Part shown: piece by piece, positions 49,531 through 59,843 of the stretch | Position numbering within the stretch: position 1 is the stretch's first letter | Layout of the letters: each line of letters opens with the position of its first letter | Assembly (NCBI RefSeq): GCF_014647235.1 | Contig: NZ_BMOU01000006.1 | Location: 62,001 to 126,000 of the forward strand | Direction of reading: 5' to 3' | Origin: Haloarcula pellucida | GTDB lineage: Archaea > Halobacteriota > Halobacteria > Halobacteriales > Haloarculaceae | Length of the DNA stretch: 64,000 bases | The notes under the pieces: model-generated | Told to the model about the DNA's origin: nothing | The model's database searches: none | The model's input: the letters and a program-made list of their open reading frames with translations, nothing else | Translations under genes and position numbers: made by a program

Positions 49531-51233
49531 CCCGCGACATCGACCGCGAGGCCTACGCCGAACTGTACGGTCCGACGGAGGGCGATAAGGTACGACTCGG
49601 TGACACCGAACTGTTCGCCGAAGTCGAGGAGGACCTGCGCACACACGGCGACGAGGCCGTCTTCGGCGGCGGGAAGACCCTACGGGACGGACTCGGACAG
49701 GCCCCCGGCGTCACACAGGAGGAGGGCGCCATGGACTGGGTGCTGACCAACGCGACGATCATCGACCCCGTCCTCGGGATTATCGCCGCCGACATCGGCA
49801 TCAGAAACGGCGAGATAGCGGGCATCGGGAAGGCCGGCAACCCGGACACGATGGACGGCGTCGACATGGTCGTCGGCCCGTCGACGGACGTCTACCCCTG
49901 CGAGGGGAAGATTGCGACCGCCGGGGCGCTGGACATCCACGTCCACTGGAACTCCGCGCAACTCCACGAACACGCCCTCTCGGGCGGCATCACGACGATG
50001 CTCGGCGGCGGCTACGGCGGCGGCGCGACCACCTGTACGACCGGTCCCGAGAACGTCAAACGACACCTGCAAGCCGCCGAGGCGTGGCCGGTCAACGTCG
50101 GGTTCTACGGCAAGGGCAACGCCTCGGACCCGGAACCGCTACGCGAGCAGATCGAGGCCGGGGCCTGCACCCTGAAACTCCACGAGGACTGGGGGTCGAT
50201 GCCAGAGGCCATCGACACGTGTCTGGACGTCGCCGAGGAGGAGGACGTGCAGGTCTGCATGCACACGGACACGCTGAACGAGGCCGGGTTCGTCGAGAAC
50301 ACCTTCGACGCCGTCGACGGCCGGACGATGCACCTGTTCCACATCGAGGGCGCCGGCGGGGGCCACGCCCCCGACATCATGGAGATGGTCGGCCAACCGA
50401 ACATGCTACCCTCGTCGACGAACCCCTCGATGCCGTACACCGACAACACGTTCGACGAACACCTGGACATGGTGATGGTGTGTCACCATCTGAACCCCGA
50501 CGTGCCCGAAGACGTGGCCTTCGCCGAGTCCCGCGTGCGCGCGGAGACCATCGCCGCCGAGGACGTCCTCCACGACATGGGCGCCATCTCGATGATGACC
50601 ACCGACTCACAGGCGATGGGCCGGATGGCCGAACTCGTCCCGCGGACGTGGCAGACGGCCTCGAAGATGAAGTCCCAGCGCGGCCCCCTCCCCGAGGACG
50701 AGGGGACCGGCGCCGACAACTTCCGCATCAAACGCTATATCGCGAAGTACACCGTCAACCCCGCCATCTCGGCCGGCATCGAACCGTACGTCGGGACGCT
50801 CGAACCCGGCAAGATGGCCGACGTGGTGCTGTGGGACCCCGCGTTCTTCGGTATCAAGCCCGCGATGACGTTCAAAGGTGGGTTCCCCGTCCACTCGGAG
50901 ATGGGCGAGGCCAACGGGTCGCTGATGACCTGTGAACCCATCGTCCAGCGAGAACGCGCCGGGGCCGTCGGCAAGGCCAAACACGCGCTCTCGCTCTCGT
51001 TCGTCTCGCCGGCCGCCGCCGAACGCGGCGTTGGCGAAGAGTACGGCCTCGACACCCCCGTCGTCCCCGTGGAGGGCACCCGCACGCCCGGCAAGGACGA
51101 CATGGTGTACAACGACTACTGTCCCGACGACATCGAGGTCGACCCCGAGACGTTCGAGGTACAGGTCGACGGCGAACACGTCACCTGCGAACCGTCCTCC
51201 GAACTGCCACTCGCACAGCGGTACATGCTATGA
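49527..51233 (+). CDS. ureC: Urease catalytic subunit alpha
   Basis: A 568-residue nickel metalloenzyme that hydrolyses urea to ammonia and carbamate. The metal site is intact: His pair in LDIHVHWNS, the carbamylated Lys in [10 protein letters not shown], His residues in [10 protein letters not shown] and [13 protein letters not shown], and the flap region [20 protein letters not shown] with its active-site His. Length and all motifs match the family (about 567 residues). It is translationally coupled to ureB and ureA. Confidence 0.98.
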   Translation: MTRDIDREAYAELYGPTEGDKVRLGDTELFAEVEEDLRTHGDEAVFGGGKTLRDGLGQAPGVTQEEGAMDWVLTNATIIDPVLGIIAADIGIRNGEIAGIGKAGNPDTMDGVDMVVGPSTDVYPCEGKIATAGALDIHVHWNSAQLHEHALSGGITTMLGGGYGGGATTCTTGPENVKRHLQAAEAWPVNVGFYGKGNASDPEPLREQIEAGACTLKLHEDWGSMPEAIDTCLDVAEEEDVQVCMHTDTLNEAGFVENTFDAVDGRTMHLFHIEGAGGGHAPDIMEMVGQPNMLPSSTNPSMPYTDNTFDEHLDMVMVCHHLNPDVPEDVAFAESRVRAETIAAEDVLHDMGAISMMTTDSQAMGRMAELVPRTWQTASKMKSQRGPLPEDEGTGADNFRIKRYIAKYTVNPAISAGIEPYVGTLEPGKMADVVLWDPAFFGIKPAMTFKGGFPVHSEMGEANGSLMTCEPIVQRERAGAVGKAKHALSLSFVSPAAAERGVGEEYGLDTPVVPVEGTRTPGKDDMVYNDYCPDDIEVDPETFEVQVDGEHVTCEPSSELPLAQRYML

Positions 51234-51604
51234 AACTCACAGCTAAAGAGCAGGAACGACTCACCGTCTTCACCGCCGCAGAGATCGCGCGACGCCGCAA
51301 GGAGCGCGGCGTCCCGCTGAATCACCCCGAGGCCGTCGCCTACATCAGCGACTGGTGTATCGAACGGGGCCGTGACGGCCAGTCGGTCGCCGAGATTCGC
51401 TCCGGCGCCTCTCAACTGCTGGGCCGCGAGGACGTGATGGAGGGCGTCCCGGAGATGATCGACATGATTCAGGTCGAACCGGTGTTCCCCGACGGGACGA
51501 AACTCGTCACGGTCCACGACCCCATCCGCTCGGATAGCGTGGGAACGGCCGAGGCCGAGAGCGAGGAGACGGCCGCGGACGGCGGCGAGGGTGACCAATC
51601 ATGA
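51230..51604 (+). CDS. ureA: Urease subunit gamma
   Basis: 124 residues: [33 protein letters not shown] and [20 protein letters not shown] are the standard gamma-subunit blocks. It has an extra acidic C-terminal tail (about 105-124). The placement after ureC, rather than first as in most bacteria, is the known haloarchaeal order. It overlaps ureG by 4 nt. Confidence 0.97.
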   Translation: MKLTAKEQERLTVFTAAEIARRRKERGVPLNHPEAVAYISDWCIERGRDGQSVAEIRSGASQLLGREDVMEGVPEMIDMIQVEPVFPDGTKLVTVHDPIRSDSVGTAEAESEETAADGGEGDQS

Positions 51605-52224
51605 GTCTGACCCACCGCGACGTCGCGACGGTCGGTATCGGCGGCCCGGTCGGGTCCGGAAAGACCTCGCTGCTCACGGAACTCGTCCCGCGCCTCCGCG
51701 AGGAGGGACTGGACGTGGGCGTCATCGCCAACGACATCCTCACACAGGAGGACGCCGACCGCCTGCGCGAGCGCTTTGCCGGCGTCGTCCCCGAGGACCT
51801 TGTCGCTGGCGTCGAGACGGGCGCCTGCCCGCACACCGGCATCCGCGAGGACCCGTCGATGAACCTCCAGCAGATAGACGCGTTCCTCGCCGACCACCCG
51901 GACCTCGACTTGGTCCTCGTCGAGAGTGGCGGGGACAACCTCGCTGCGACGTTCAACCCCGAACTCGCGGACTACTCGCTGTACGTCATCTCGGTCGCGG
52001 AGGGCGACGACATCCCCCGAAAGCGCGGTCCCGGCGTCGTCGACTGCGACTTGCTGGTGGTGAACAAGACCGACCTCGCACCCCACGTCGGCGCCGACCT
52101 CGACCTGATGGAACGGGACGCCCGCGAGGTCCGGGAGGGGCCGTTCGTCTTCACCAACTGCAAGGCCGAGGAGGGCGTCGACGAGGTGCTCGAACACGTC
52201 CGCGAGGGGGTGTTGTTCGCCTGA
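51601..52224 (+). CDS. ureG: Urease accessory GTPase UreG
   Basis: A 207-residue GTPase that drives nickel insertion into urease. P-loop [11 protein letters not shown] (about 16-26), the nickel-binding [13 protein letters not shown] (Cys-Pro-His), the [11 protein letters not shown] switch and guanine-specificity VNKTDLAP are all present. It acts with UreD, UreF and UreE in the cytoplasm. Coupled to ureA and ureD by overlapping stop and start codons. Confidence 0.98.
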   Translation: MSLTHRDVATVGIGGPVGSGKTSLLTELVPRLREEGLDVGVIANDILTQEDADRLRERFAGVVPEDLVAGVETGACPHTGIREDPSMNLQQIDAFLADHPDLDLVLVESGGDNLAATFNPELADYSLYVISVAEGDDIPRKRGPGVVDCDLLVVNKTDLAPHVGADLDLMERDAREVREGPFVFTNCKAEEGVDEVLEHVREGVLFA

Positions 52225-53222
52225 TGGCGACGGACGCGCCGGAGGCGCGAGCGGAGCGAGACGGCGAGGACGAACCACAGGCACGGGCGGAGCGAGACGC
52301 CGAGGACCCGGCAGACGACGCGACCGACACCGATGCTCCACACCCGTCTTTCGAGGCCTACGCCGCCGAGTCGCCGCCGCAGGCCGCCGTCGGCGCGCCG
52401 GGCAAGGACGGCGTCCTCGAACTCCGCTTCGCGCCGACCAGCGACGGGACGAAACTCGTCCACGACTACGCGACGGTGCCGTTCCACGTCTCGGGGACGC
52501 TGGGCCACGACCCCCATCCCGCGGCCGAGACGGTGTTCCTCCAGTCGCCCACGGGGGGTATCGCACAGGGGGACCGCCACGACGTGACCATCGCCGTCGA
52601 GGACGACGCCGTCGCCCACGTCTCCACCCAGAGTTCCACGAAGGTGCAGTCGATGAACGCCAACTACGCCGCCGCCGACACGACGCTCTCGGTCGGTCCC
52701 GGCGGCCACCTCGACTACGTGCCGGAACCGACCATCCTGCACGCCGACTCGCGGTACTATCAGGACCTGACGCTGGACCTCGACGCCGGAGCGACGGCAG
52801 TCCTCGCCGACGTCGTCGTGCCCGGACGCCTCGCCCGCGGCGAGCGATTCGAGTTCGAGCGGTACCTCTCACGGGTCCGCGCCGAGGGACCGGATGGCCT
52901 CCTCTTCGAGGACGCGACCCATCTCACGCCCGCCGACGGAGATCCGACGGCACCGGGCGTCCTCGGTGAGTTCACCGTCTACGGGACCTTGTTCGTCGTC
53001 GCGCCCGACAGCGACGCCGCGGCGCTCTCGGACGCCCTGCACGAGACGGTCACCGACGCGGACGCACGGGCCGGCGCGACCGCACTCCCGAACGGGGCCG
53101 GCGTCGCCGTGCGCGCACTGGCCGACCGGGCCGAGACGGTCCAGTCGACGCTCCACGCCGCGTGGGACGACGCTCGTCGGGACCTGCTCGACGCACCCGC
53201 GCCCTCGGGGAGGAAGTACTGA
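52224..53222 (+). CDS. ureD: Urease accessory protein UreD (UreH)
   Basis: 332 residues. After an acidic low-complexity N-terminal extension of about 45 residues come the family blocks VFLQSPTGGIAQGDRHDVTI, THVSTQSSTKV-like VSTQSSTKVQSM and YVPEPTILHADSRYYQD. It binds apo-urease and, with UreF and UreG, carries nickel to the active site. The start is the ATG overlapping the ureG stop. The extension is a halophilic feature. Confidence 0.95.
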   Translation: MATDAPEARAERDGEDEPQARAERDAEDPADDATDTDAPHPSFEAYAAESPPQAAVGAPGKDGVLELRFAPTSDGTKLVHDYATVPFHVSGTLGHDPHPAAETVFLQSPTGGIAQGDRHDVTIAVEDDAVAHVSTQSSTKVQSMNANYAAADTTLSVGPGGHLDYVPEPTILHADSRYYQDLTLDLDAGATAVLADVVVPGRLARGERFEFERYLSRVRAEGPDGLLFEDATHLTPADGDPTAPGVLGEFTVYGTLFVVAPDSDAAALSDALHETVTDADARAGATALPNGAGVAVRALADRAETVQSTLHAAWDDARRDLLDAPAPSGRKY

Positions 53223-53818
53223 TGCTGGTCGCGGAGACGTATCTGGGCCACGGCGAGGACGCCGACCTCGCGGCCCGACTGGCCGACGCCGACCCCGTCC
53301 GCGTGGTCCTCTCGGACACCGAGCGACAGCGCTCTCGGGTTCGCACCGAGTCGACCGAGGGCGAGGACGTCGGCATCGTCGTCGCCCGTGACCTCGCCGA
53401 CGGCGACGTCCTCGAAACCGACGACGGCACCCTCCTCGTGGTCGAACTCGCCGCTATCGAGGCGCTGGTGCTCTCGTTCGCCGACGGCGACGTCTCGCCG
53501 ACGGCGGCGCTGGAACTGGGCCACGCGCTGGGCAACCGCCACTGGGACCTCGCGATGCGCGACGGCGAGGCGCTGTTCCCGGTGCCGGACACCCGCGAGC
53601 GGATGCTGGCCGCCGTCGGTGACGACCTGCCCGAGGGTGTCGAGACGCGCTTCGAGTCCGTGCCGCCGACGACGTTCGACGACGCCGACCCCGACCACAG
53701 TCACGGGAGCGACGGCCACTCGCACAGCCACGGTGACGACTCCCACAGCCACGACGAGGGCGCGCACTCGCACACCCACGACCACGGCGTCCGGACTATC
53801 GACGGAGCGGACCGATGA
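53222..53818 (+). CDS. ureE: Urease nickel metallochaperone UreE
   Basis: 198 residues: an N-terminal domain (to about 75), a metal-binding domain with LELGHALGNRHWDLAM (His and Gly-Asn-Arg-His typical of UreE), and a His-rich tail (about 158-190) with repeated HSH and HTHDH units for nickel storage. The start is the ATG overlapping the ureD stop; the tail length and acidic interruptions are characteristic of this organism group. Confidence 0.96.
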   Translation: MLVAETYLGHGEDADLAARLADADPVRVVLSDTERQRSRVRTESTEGEDVGIVVARDLADGDVLETDDGTLLVVELAAIEALVLSFADGDVSPTAALELGHALGNRHWDLAMRDGEALFPVPDTRERMLAAVGDDLPEGVETRFESVPPTTFDDADPDHSHGSDGHSHSHGDDSHSHDEGAHSHTHDHGVRTIDGADR

Positions 53819-54504
53819 GCGACGACGCGACTCTCGAGGCGTTCCGACTGGCCGACTCCTTCCTCCCGGTCGGCACCTACACCGTCTCCTACGGACTCGA
53901 ACAGTTCGTCGCCGACGACCGAGTGACCGACGCCGACGACCTCGAAGCGCTCCTCGAAACGTACCTCCGGCGGCAAGTCGGCCCGGCCGAACTGGTGGCG
54001 CTCCGTGCGGCCCACGCCGCCGCCAGCGAGGACGATATCGACGCCATCTGCGCGGCCGACCGGCGCCTCGCCGCGGTGACGCTGGCCGCGGAGTTCCGCG
54101 AGAGTGCCCAGCAGTCCGGCGACCGCCTGCTGTCGCTCCAACGGGAGTTGCGTGACGACGACCTGCTGGAGCGGTACGCCGAGAGCGTCGCCGCCGACGA
54201 CGCGCCGGGCAACTACGCCGTCGTCCTCGGCGTCGCTACCGGACTGGCCGGCATCGACGTTCGGCAGGCCTGCCTGCTGTGCTGTCACGGCTTCGTCACC
54301 GGATTACTCGGCGCGGCCCAGCGCCTCCTCTCGCTGGGCCACACCGACGCCCAGCGGATTCTGGACGACCTGCGACCGGTGATGGCCGAGGCCGCCGACG
54401 ACAGCGCGGGACGCTCGATAGACGACATGACGCCCTTCGCGCCGCTGGTCGACGTCCTCGCCGCCGACCACGAACGGGCCGAGCGGCGGCTGTTCGCGAG
54501 CTGA
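53815..54504 (+). CDS. ureF: Urease accessory protein UreF
   Basis: A 229-residue all-helical protein, the last gene of the operon. It has the UreF blocks RLADSFLPVGTYTVSYGLEQ (about 10-29), ELVALRAAHAA and a C-terminal LIGAAQR-like LLGAAQRLLSLGHTDAQ. It bridges UreD and UreG and is needed for accurate GTP-dependent nickel delivery. It overlaps ureE by 4 nt. Confidence 0.95.
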   Translation: MSDDATLEAFRLADSFLPVGTYTVSYGLEQFVADDRVTDADDLEALLETYLRRQVGPAELVALRAAHAAASEDDIDAICAADRRLAAVTLAAEFRESAQQSGDRLLSLQRELRDDDLLERYAESVAADDAPGNYAVVLGVATGLAGIDVRQACLLCCHGFVTGLLGAAQRLLSLGHTDAQRILDDLRPVMAEAADDSAGRSIDDMTPFAPLVDVLAADHERAERRLFAS

Positions 54505-54677
54505 ACGGTCTCAGTATCCGAAATTGATATCTCTGATGGGGCGCGCGTGTGCCTATCGTCACCACACAGAAACGGCCGACTGCCCGCCGGTCTCCCTTGT
54601 CAACTTTCCGGGGCTGTGTACGTCGGGCACGCTCTCAAGTCGACTATTTGCGATATCCGCGAGCACCCGGAGACGCA

Positions 54678-55130
54678 ATGGCAACACAGACTGCGACCGA
54701 CACCGGACTCGTGCTAGACGACTGGCAGGCCGGTGTCGCCGGTGGTATCGGCGGTGCGACAGTGATGGCGGTACTCATCTCCGTGATGAACGCGGCGGTC
54801 CTGAAAGGTGCGATTCCCGGCCTCTACGGTCTCTCGGGAGGTGTCGCGGGGTGGACGGTTCATCTCGCCCACGGCGCCGTCCTCGGCGTCGTCTTCGCGG
54901 CGCTCGTCGAATCTGATCTGGTCGGCCGGTCGACGGGCGCGACGGTCGGACTGGGCGTCCTCTGGGGCGTCGTCACGTGGGTCGCACTCGCCGCCCTCGT
55001 GATGCCCGTCTGGCTGAGCGCCGTCGGGTTCCCGATGGCGCCGCCGTTCCCGAACTTCGCGGTGCCGAGTCTGCTGTGGCACGCCGTCTACGGCGGCGTG
55101 TTGGGCGTGGCCTACGCGGTGCTTCGCTGA
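54678..55130 (+). CDS. Hypothetical membrane protein, about four helices
   Basis: 150 residues with hydrophobic segments at about 19-40, 50-75, 85-110 and 128-148, separated by short loops with conserved-looking His residues (VHLAHGAVLG and LLWHAVYGG). It is not recognised with certainty. The sequence before it (54505-54677) has no gene. No link to urease is visible beyond location. Confidence 0.7.
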   Translation: MATQTATDTGLVLDDWQAGVAGGIGGATVMAVLISVMNAAVLKGAIPGLYGLSGGVAGWTVHLAHGAVLGVVFAALVESDLVGRSTGATVGLGVLWGVVTWVALAALVMPVWLSAVGFPMAPPFPNFAVPSLLWHAVYGGVLGVAYAVLR

Positions 55131-55218
55131 GACAACCGGTGGCTGTCGGCAGGACGATTCTGCGACGCCGTTCTCCGTTTCCAGCAAGACCCAAACCTCT
55201 AGCGGGTGACGACTGCGT

Positions 55219-56304
55219 ATGCACGTCGCCGACCTCACGGAGGAACTGGTCGCCATCCCGAGCCACGAGGACGAGTCGGCCGCCGGCGAGTTCGTCGCCT
55301 CGTGGCTCCGGGACCACACCGACGCCGCCGTCGAACACGACGACCACGGCAACGTTATCGCTCAGAAGGGACCGGGGAGCGGCGAATCGCTCGCCCTCGT
55401 CGGCCACCACGACGTCGTCCCGCCGGACGAGTCACAGGTGGACGCCGACGGGTCGTACGTCGTCGAAAGACGCGAGGGCCGCATCCACGGTCGGGGCAGT
55501 GCCGACATGAAGGGGAGCGTCGCGGCGGCGATGCTGGCGTTCGCGGCGGCCGACGCGCCCGCCGAGGACGAACTCGTCTTCGCCTCCTTCGCCGGCGAGG
55601 AACAGGGCGGCGTCGGCTGTCGGGCCGCCATCGAGGACGGCTTTCGGGTGGACTACGCCGTCGTCGGCGAGGGGTCGACGGGCTACTCCGCGCCGGGGGT
55701 CACCGACGTGGCCGTCGCCCACAAAGGCCGTCGCGGGTCGACCATCGTCGCCGAGGGAACTGCGGCCCACGCCAGCGAACCCGACGCCGGCGAGAACGCC
55801 ATCTACCGCGCGACGGACGCCGTCGACGTGGTACGAGGCCTCGACTTCCCGTCGACCGAGGTGCTTGGCCACGAACTGTCCGGAAGCGTCGCCGTCACCG
55901 AAATCGACGGTGGGTCGGCGTGGAACGTCGTTCCCGAGCGCTGCGAGGCGACGGTCGACGAGCGGACCGTCCCGGGCGAGCGCGCGCCGCTGGACCGCGT
56001 CGAGGACATCGAGGGCGTCTCATGGCGCGTGGACCAGGACCTGCCACCGATGGCCTGCGGCGACGCCGACTTCGCCGACGCCGTCTGCGACGCCGCCGCC
56101 GACGCCCAGGACGGCGCCCCCGAACAGGTCGTCAAACCCCACGCGACCGATGCGGGGTGGCTGGCCGACGTCGGAACGGACTGCGTCGTCGTCGGCGCGG
56201 CCGAACCCGGCGAGGCCCACACCGCCGACGAGAGCGTCTCGGTCGACGTGCTAGAGCGGTGCCAGCGCATCTACGAGAGCGTCGTCGAGTCGTGGCTGGC
56301 GTAG
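55219..56304 (+). CDS. M20-family zinc amidohydrolase (ArgE/DapE/LysK-like)
   Basis: A 361-residue co-catalytic metallopeptidase. VGHHDVVPPDE carries the first metal His and base Asp, GRGSADMKG the bridging Asp, FAGEEQGG the catalytic Glu and metal Glu, and EPGEAHTADE a late His ligand. It could remove an acyl group from an amino acid or act on LysW-bound intermediates. No partner gene here decides the substrate. The length is somewhat shorter than typical ArgE (about 380). Confidence 0.88.
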   Translation: MHVADLTEELVAIPSHEDESAAGEFVASWLRDHTDAAVEHDDHGNVIAQKGPGSGESLALVGHHDVVPPDESQVDADGSYVVERREGRIHGRGSADMKGSVAAAMLAFAAADAPAEDELVFASFAGEEQGGVGCRAAIEDGFRVDYAVVGEGSTGYSAPGVTDVAVAHKGRRGSTIVAEGTAAHASEPDAGENAIYRATDAVDVVRGLDFPSTEVLGHELSGSVAVTEIDGGSAWNVVPERCEATVDERTVPGERAPLDRVEDIEGVSWRVDQDLPPMACGDADFADAVCDAAADAQDGAPEQVVKPHATDAGWLADVGTDCVVVGAAEPGEAHTADESVSVDVLERCQRIYESVVESWLA

Positions 56305-56362
56305 CCGGCGACAGATTTCCGCCTACGCTGTCCCTTTAGGAGCGCCGACCCAACGGGGGGAT

Positions 56363-57862
56363 ATGGCAACAGCTAGCGAGACAGAGTCGACCTACGAGCA
56401 GTTCCTCGACCACGTCAAGCGCCTCCACTACGTCTCCGACGCCGGCGGGGTCCTCCAGTGGGACCAGCAGGTGATGATGCCCAGCGGCGGCACACCCGCC
56501 CGCGCCAAGCAGTCTTCTGCCCTCTCGACGCTCCACCACGACCTGCTGACCGACGACCAGTTGGGGGAGTGGCTGGACGAACTGGAGGACGCCGATCTGG
56601 ACCCCGAACAGGAAGCCGTCGTTCGCGAGGTCCGCCGGGACCACGAGCGAGCGGTGAAGGTCCCCGCCGACCTCGTCGAGCGCATCTCGGAGGCCTCTTC
56701 GAACGCCCTCCCCGTCTGGGAGGAGGCCAAGGCCGAGGACGACTTCGAGATGTACGCCGATACGCTCGAAGAGATGGTCGAACTCCGGCGGGAGTACGCC
56801 GAGGCAATCGACCCCGACCGGGACCCCTACGAAGTCCTCTTCGAGGAGTACGAACCGTATCTCGGCATCGACACGGCCGAAGACGTGCTGACCCAGTTGC
56901 GCGACGAACTGGTCCCGCTCGTCGACGACGTCGCCGACAGCGACGTGACGCTCGCAGACCCCTTCGAGGGGACTTACGACGAGGACGACCAGCACGCCCT
57001 CGTCGAGGAAGCGCTGGACACGCTCGGGTACGACTGGGACCACGGCCGCCTCGACACCGCCCCGCACCCGTTCTCGACGGGGACGCAGTTCGACGCCCGC
57101 GTGACGACGCGGTTCAAGCCCGACGACCCGATGGACGCCATCGGCTCGACCATCCACGAGTTCGGCCACGCCACCTACACGCTCGGGCTGCCCCAAGAGG
57201 CCTACGGGACGCCGCTGGGCGACAACCGCGACCTCTCTGTCCACGAGTCCCAGTCGCGCTTCTGGGAGAACCATATCGGCCGCTCACAGCCGTTCTGGGA
57301 CCTCTTTACCGACACTGCCAACGAGCATCTGGGTATCGACGCGACGCCGCGGGAGTTCTACGAGGCCGCCAACGAAGTGTACGAGGACAACCTCATCCGG
57401 GTCGAGGCAGACGAGTTGACCTACCACATGCACATCGTCCTCCGGTTCGAGATAGAGCGCGACCTGATCCGCGGTGACCTCGCCGTCGAGGACGTCCCCG
57501 AAGTCTGGAACGACAAGATGGAGGAGTACCTCGGGGTCCGCCCGGACACCGACGCCGAGGGCTGTCTGCAGGACATCCACTGGACCAACGGCGCGCTGGG
57601 GTACTTCCCCACCTACACGCTCGGGTCGGTGCTGGCTGCCCAGTTGGACCACCACCTCCGAGAAGACGTGGGCGACGTGGACTCGCTCGTCCGCGAGGGG
57701 GACTTCGATCCGATTCACGACTGGTTGACCGAGAACGTCCACCGCCACGGTGCCCGCTACGAGACGGACGACCTCGTGCAGGAAGCGACGGGCGAGTCGT
57801 TCACCGCCGACTACTTCCTCGACTACGCCGACGCGAAGTACCGCGACCTCTACGACTGCTGA
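56363..57862 (+). CDS. M32-family metallocarboxypeptidase
   Basis: A 499-residue enzyme of the Taq/Pfu carboxypeptidase family, which removes C-terminal residues from peptides. The HEFGH zinc motif is at H265/E266/H269 ([16 protein letters not shown]), with the third ligand in [13 protein letters not shown], and DPFSTG-like [18 protein letters not shown] just before it. Length and order match the family. Monocistronic by appearance, followed by a T-rich terminator-like stretch. Confidence 0.96.
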   Translation: MATASETESTYEQFLDHVKRLHYVSDAGGVLQWDQQVMMPSGGTPARAKQSSALSTLHHDLLTDDQLGEWLDELEDADLDPEQEAVVREVRRDHERAVKVPADLVERISEASSNALPVWEEAKAEDDFEMYADTLEEMVELRREYAEAIDPDRDPYEVLFEEYEPYLGIDTAEDVLTQLRDELVPLVDDVADSDVTLADPFEGTYDEDDQHALVEEALDTLGYDWDHGRLDTAPHPFSTGTQFDARVTTRFKPDDPMDAIGSTIHEFGHATYTLGLPQEAYGTPLGDNRDLSVHESQSRFWENHIGRSQPFWDLFTDTANEHLGIDATPREFYEAANEVYEDNLIRVEADELTYHMHIVLRFEIERDLIRGDLAVEDVPEVWNDKMEEYLGVRPDTDAEGCLQDIHWTNGALGYFPTYTLGSVLAAQLDHHLREDVGDVDSLVREGDFDPIHDWLTENVHRHGARYETDDLVQEATGESFTADYFLDYADAKYRDLYDC

Positions 57863-57886
57863 GCACCCCGCTCCTCGAACGCTCGC

Positions 57887-57903
57887 GTTTTCGTTTTTGA
57901 TTC
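57887..57903 (+). terminator. T-rich terminator after the M32 peptidase
   Basis: GTTTTCGTTTTTGATTC follows the stop codon by about 25 nt, in a region otherwise GC-rich. Short U-tracts of this kind end transcripts in haloarchaea. A further CTTTTT at 57917-57922 may belong to the next promoter. Confidence 0.5.
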
Positions 57904-57950
57904 TATTGGGTATCGTCTTTTTCAGTGCGTATTCGAATTACAATTCACAG

Positions 57951-58937
57951 ATGGGCGACAGTAGCCACGGAGACACGGGAGTTGCAACGGAGACGGGCGT
58001 CGACGGGGACATCGACGACGACATCGACGCCGATATCGCCGAGAACATCGACAGACGGGCCGGTTACGACCACGACACCGCGAGCGAGATACAGACACTC
58101 ATCGCCGAACTGGAGGACTCCTCGGTCGAAATCGCGACCGAGTCGGCCGACATCCGAGAGCGGACGGCCGAGCAGTACGAGGGGATGTCCGAAATCGCCA
58201 ACGAGGTGTCGAACCTCTCGGCCTCTGTCGAGGAGATCGCGTCCTCCTCCGAGGAGGTGTCGGCGGCGACTCGTGAGGCCACGGAACTCGCCGAACGTGG
58301 ACAGGGCAACGCAGAAGACGTCCACGAGGCGATGGAACGGATCCAGCGGGCCGCCGACAGCGTCGCCGAGGACGTCCGGACCATCCAGCAGGGCGTTCAG
58401 GAGATAGACGAGATCGTCGAAGTCATCAACGACATCGCCGACCAGACGAACATGCTGGCGCTGAACGCCTCTATCGAGGCCGCACGTGCCGGTGAGGCCG
58501 GGGAGGGGTTCGCCGTCGTCGCCGACGAGGTCAAGAGCCTCGCCGAGGAGTCCCAGGACCAGGCGACCACCATCGAGGAGATGATCGACGGGATTCAAGA
58601 CGACACGGAGAACGCCGTCGAGAGTCTCGAAGCGAGCAACGAGGAGATAGACGACGGCATCGAGACGGTCGAGGAGTCGACGGAGATTCTCTCGGACATC
58701 GACGACGCCGTCCGCGAGGTCAACCACGGTATCGAGGAGGTGGCGACGGCGACTGACGAGCAAGCGGCGTCGACCGAAGAGGTCGCCAGCATGATCGATC
58801 AGGCGACCGACGCCGCCGAGGAGATAGCGAACTCGACGGCGGACATAGCCGATGAGGCAGCGGAGCAGACCGACCAGATTGCCAGCATCAACGGGAAGAT
58901 GGACGACCTCGTCGCCGACCTCCAGCGGAACAACTGA
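57951..58937 (+). CDS. Soluble methyl-accepting chemotaxis-type transducer
   Basis: 328 residues with no transmembrane helix, HAMP or PAS domain. After an acidic N-terminus of about 45 residues it is one long coiled-coil signalling domain with the conserved hairpin tip [20 protein letters not shown] (about 163-182) and glutamate-rich adaptation helices on both sides. It should couple to CheW/CheA. The input is unknown: it may bind other proteins. It is shorter than most haloarchaeal transducers. Start chosen at [10 protein letters not shown] because the longer frame runs into the preceding gene. Confidence 0.9.
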   Translation: MGDSSHGDTGVATETGVDGDIDDDIDADIAENIDRRAGYDHDTASEIQTLIAELEDSSVEIATESADIRERTAEQYEGMSEIANEVSNLSASVEEIASSSEEVSAATREATELAERGQGNAEDVHEAMERIQRAADSVAEDVRTIQQGVQEIDEIVEVINDIADQTNMLALNASIEAARAGEAGEGFAVVADEVKSLAEESQDQATTIEEMIDGIQDDTENAVESLEASNEEIDDGIETVEESTEILSDIDDAVREVNHGIEEVATATDEQAASTEEVASMIDQATDAAEEIANSTADIADEAAEQTDQIASINGKMDDLVADLQRNN

Positions 58938-59000
58938 TCGCCCTCGTTACACGGCGTTCCCATCCCGTCGTTTATCCTCCCTCGGGGTCAACCCTCCACT

Positions 59001-59822
59001 ATGCGACCGGACTTAGACCCCGAGCAACTCGACCGCTACTCCCGTCACATCATCATGGACGACGTGGGGCCGGAGGGGCAGGCGGCACTGCTTGACTCGT
59101 CGGTGCTCGTCGTCGGTGCTGGCGGCCTCGGTTCGCCGGTCCTGCAGTACCTCGCGGCGGCCGGCATCGGACGACTGGGCGTCGTCGACGACGACGTCGT
59201 CGAGCGCTCGAACCTCCAGCGACAGGTCATTCATCGCGACGACGACATCGGCCGGCCGAAAGTCGACAGCGCCCGCGAGTTCGTCACCGGTCTGAACCCC
59301 GACGTGACCGTCGACACCCACGAGGTTCGCCTCTCGAAAGAGAACGTCAGGGACCTCGTGACCGACTACGACATCGTCGTCGACGCCTCGGACAACTTCG
59401 AGACGCGCTTTCTCGTCAACGACGCCTGCACCCTCTCGGGCATCCCCTTCTCCCACGGCGCTATCTTCCGGTTCGAGGGGCAAGTGACGACGTTCACGGG
59501 CGACGGCGAGGGGCCGTGTTACCGCTGTCTGTTCCCAGAGGCACCGCCAGCGGGCACCGTCCCCGACTGCGCGACGGCGGGCGTCCTCGGCGTCCTCCCC
59601 GGCACCATCGGCTGTATCCAGGCGACGGAAGTCGTCAAACTCGCGATGGACTACGGCGAACCGCTCGACGGGCGGCTACTGGCCTACGACGCCGCCGAGA
59701 TGACCGTCGACGAGGTGCCCGTCGCCCCGAACCCGGACTGCCCGGTGTGTGGCGACGACCCGGCTATCGGGAGTATCGACGAGGCAACCTACGAGGGTCG
59801 CTGTTCGCTGCCAGCGGAGTAG
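59001..59822 (+). CDS. ubaA: E1-like adenylyltransferase UbaA (MoeB/ThiF family)
   Basis: A 273-residue enzyme: nucleotide loop VGAGGLGSPVLQYLAAAG (about 38-55), the R-x-N-x-x-R type ERSNLQRQV, two zinc CxxC pairs (CYRC and CPVC), and the catalytic Cys in PDCATAGVLG. It adenylylates the C-terminal glycine of MoaD/SAMP proteins, both for molybdopterin synthesis and for protein modification in haloarchaea. Its expected partner is the diglycine MoaD at 33087-33362. It lies apart from the Mo island. Confidence 0.95.
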   Translation: MRPDLDPEQLDRYSRHIIMDDVGPEGQAALLDSSVLVVGAGGLGSPVLQYLAAAGIGRLGVVDDDVVERSNLQRQVIHRDDDIGRPKVDSAREFVTGLNPDVTVDTHEVRLSKENVRDLVTDYDIVVDASDNFETRFLVNDACTLSGIPFSHGAIFRFEGQVTTFTGDGEGPCYRCLFPEAPPAGTVPDCATAGVLGVLPGTIGCIQATEVVKLAMDYGEPLDGRLLAYDAAEMTVDEVPVAPNPDCPVCGDDPAIGSIDEATYEGRCSLPAE

Positions 59823-59843
59823 ACTGGTTCCGTCGCGACCCTC

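Noticed and set aside
53701-53790. Repeated His codons at the end of ureE as a DNA repeat
   Set aside because: The repetition reflects the normal His-rich nickel-binding tail of UreE, not a repeat element.
57750-57950. N-terminal extension of the chemotaxis transducer with a hydrophobic segment
   Set aside because: The extension would overlap the end of the M32 peptidase gene and is Arg/Thr-rich, typical of a wrong frame; the hydrophobic part comes from the T-rich terminator.
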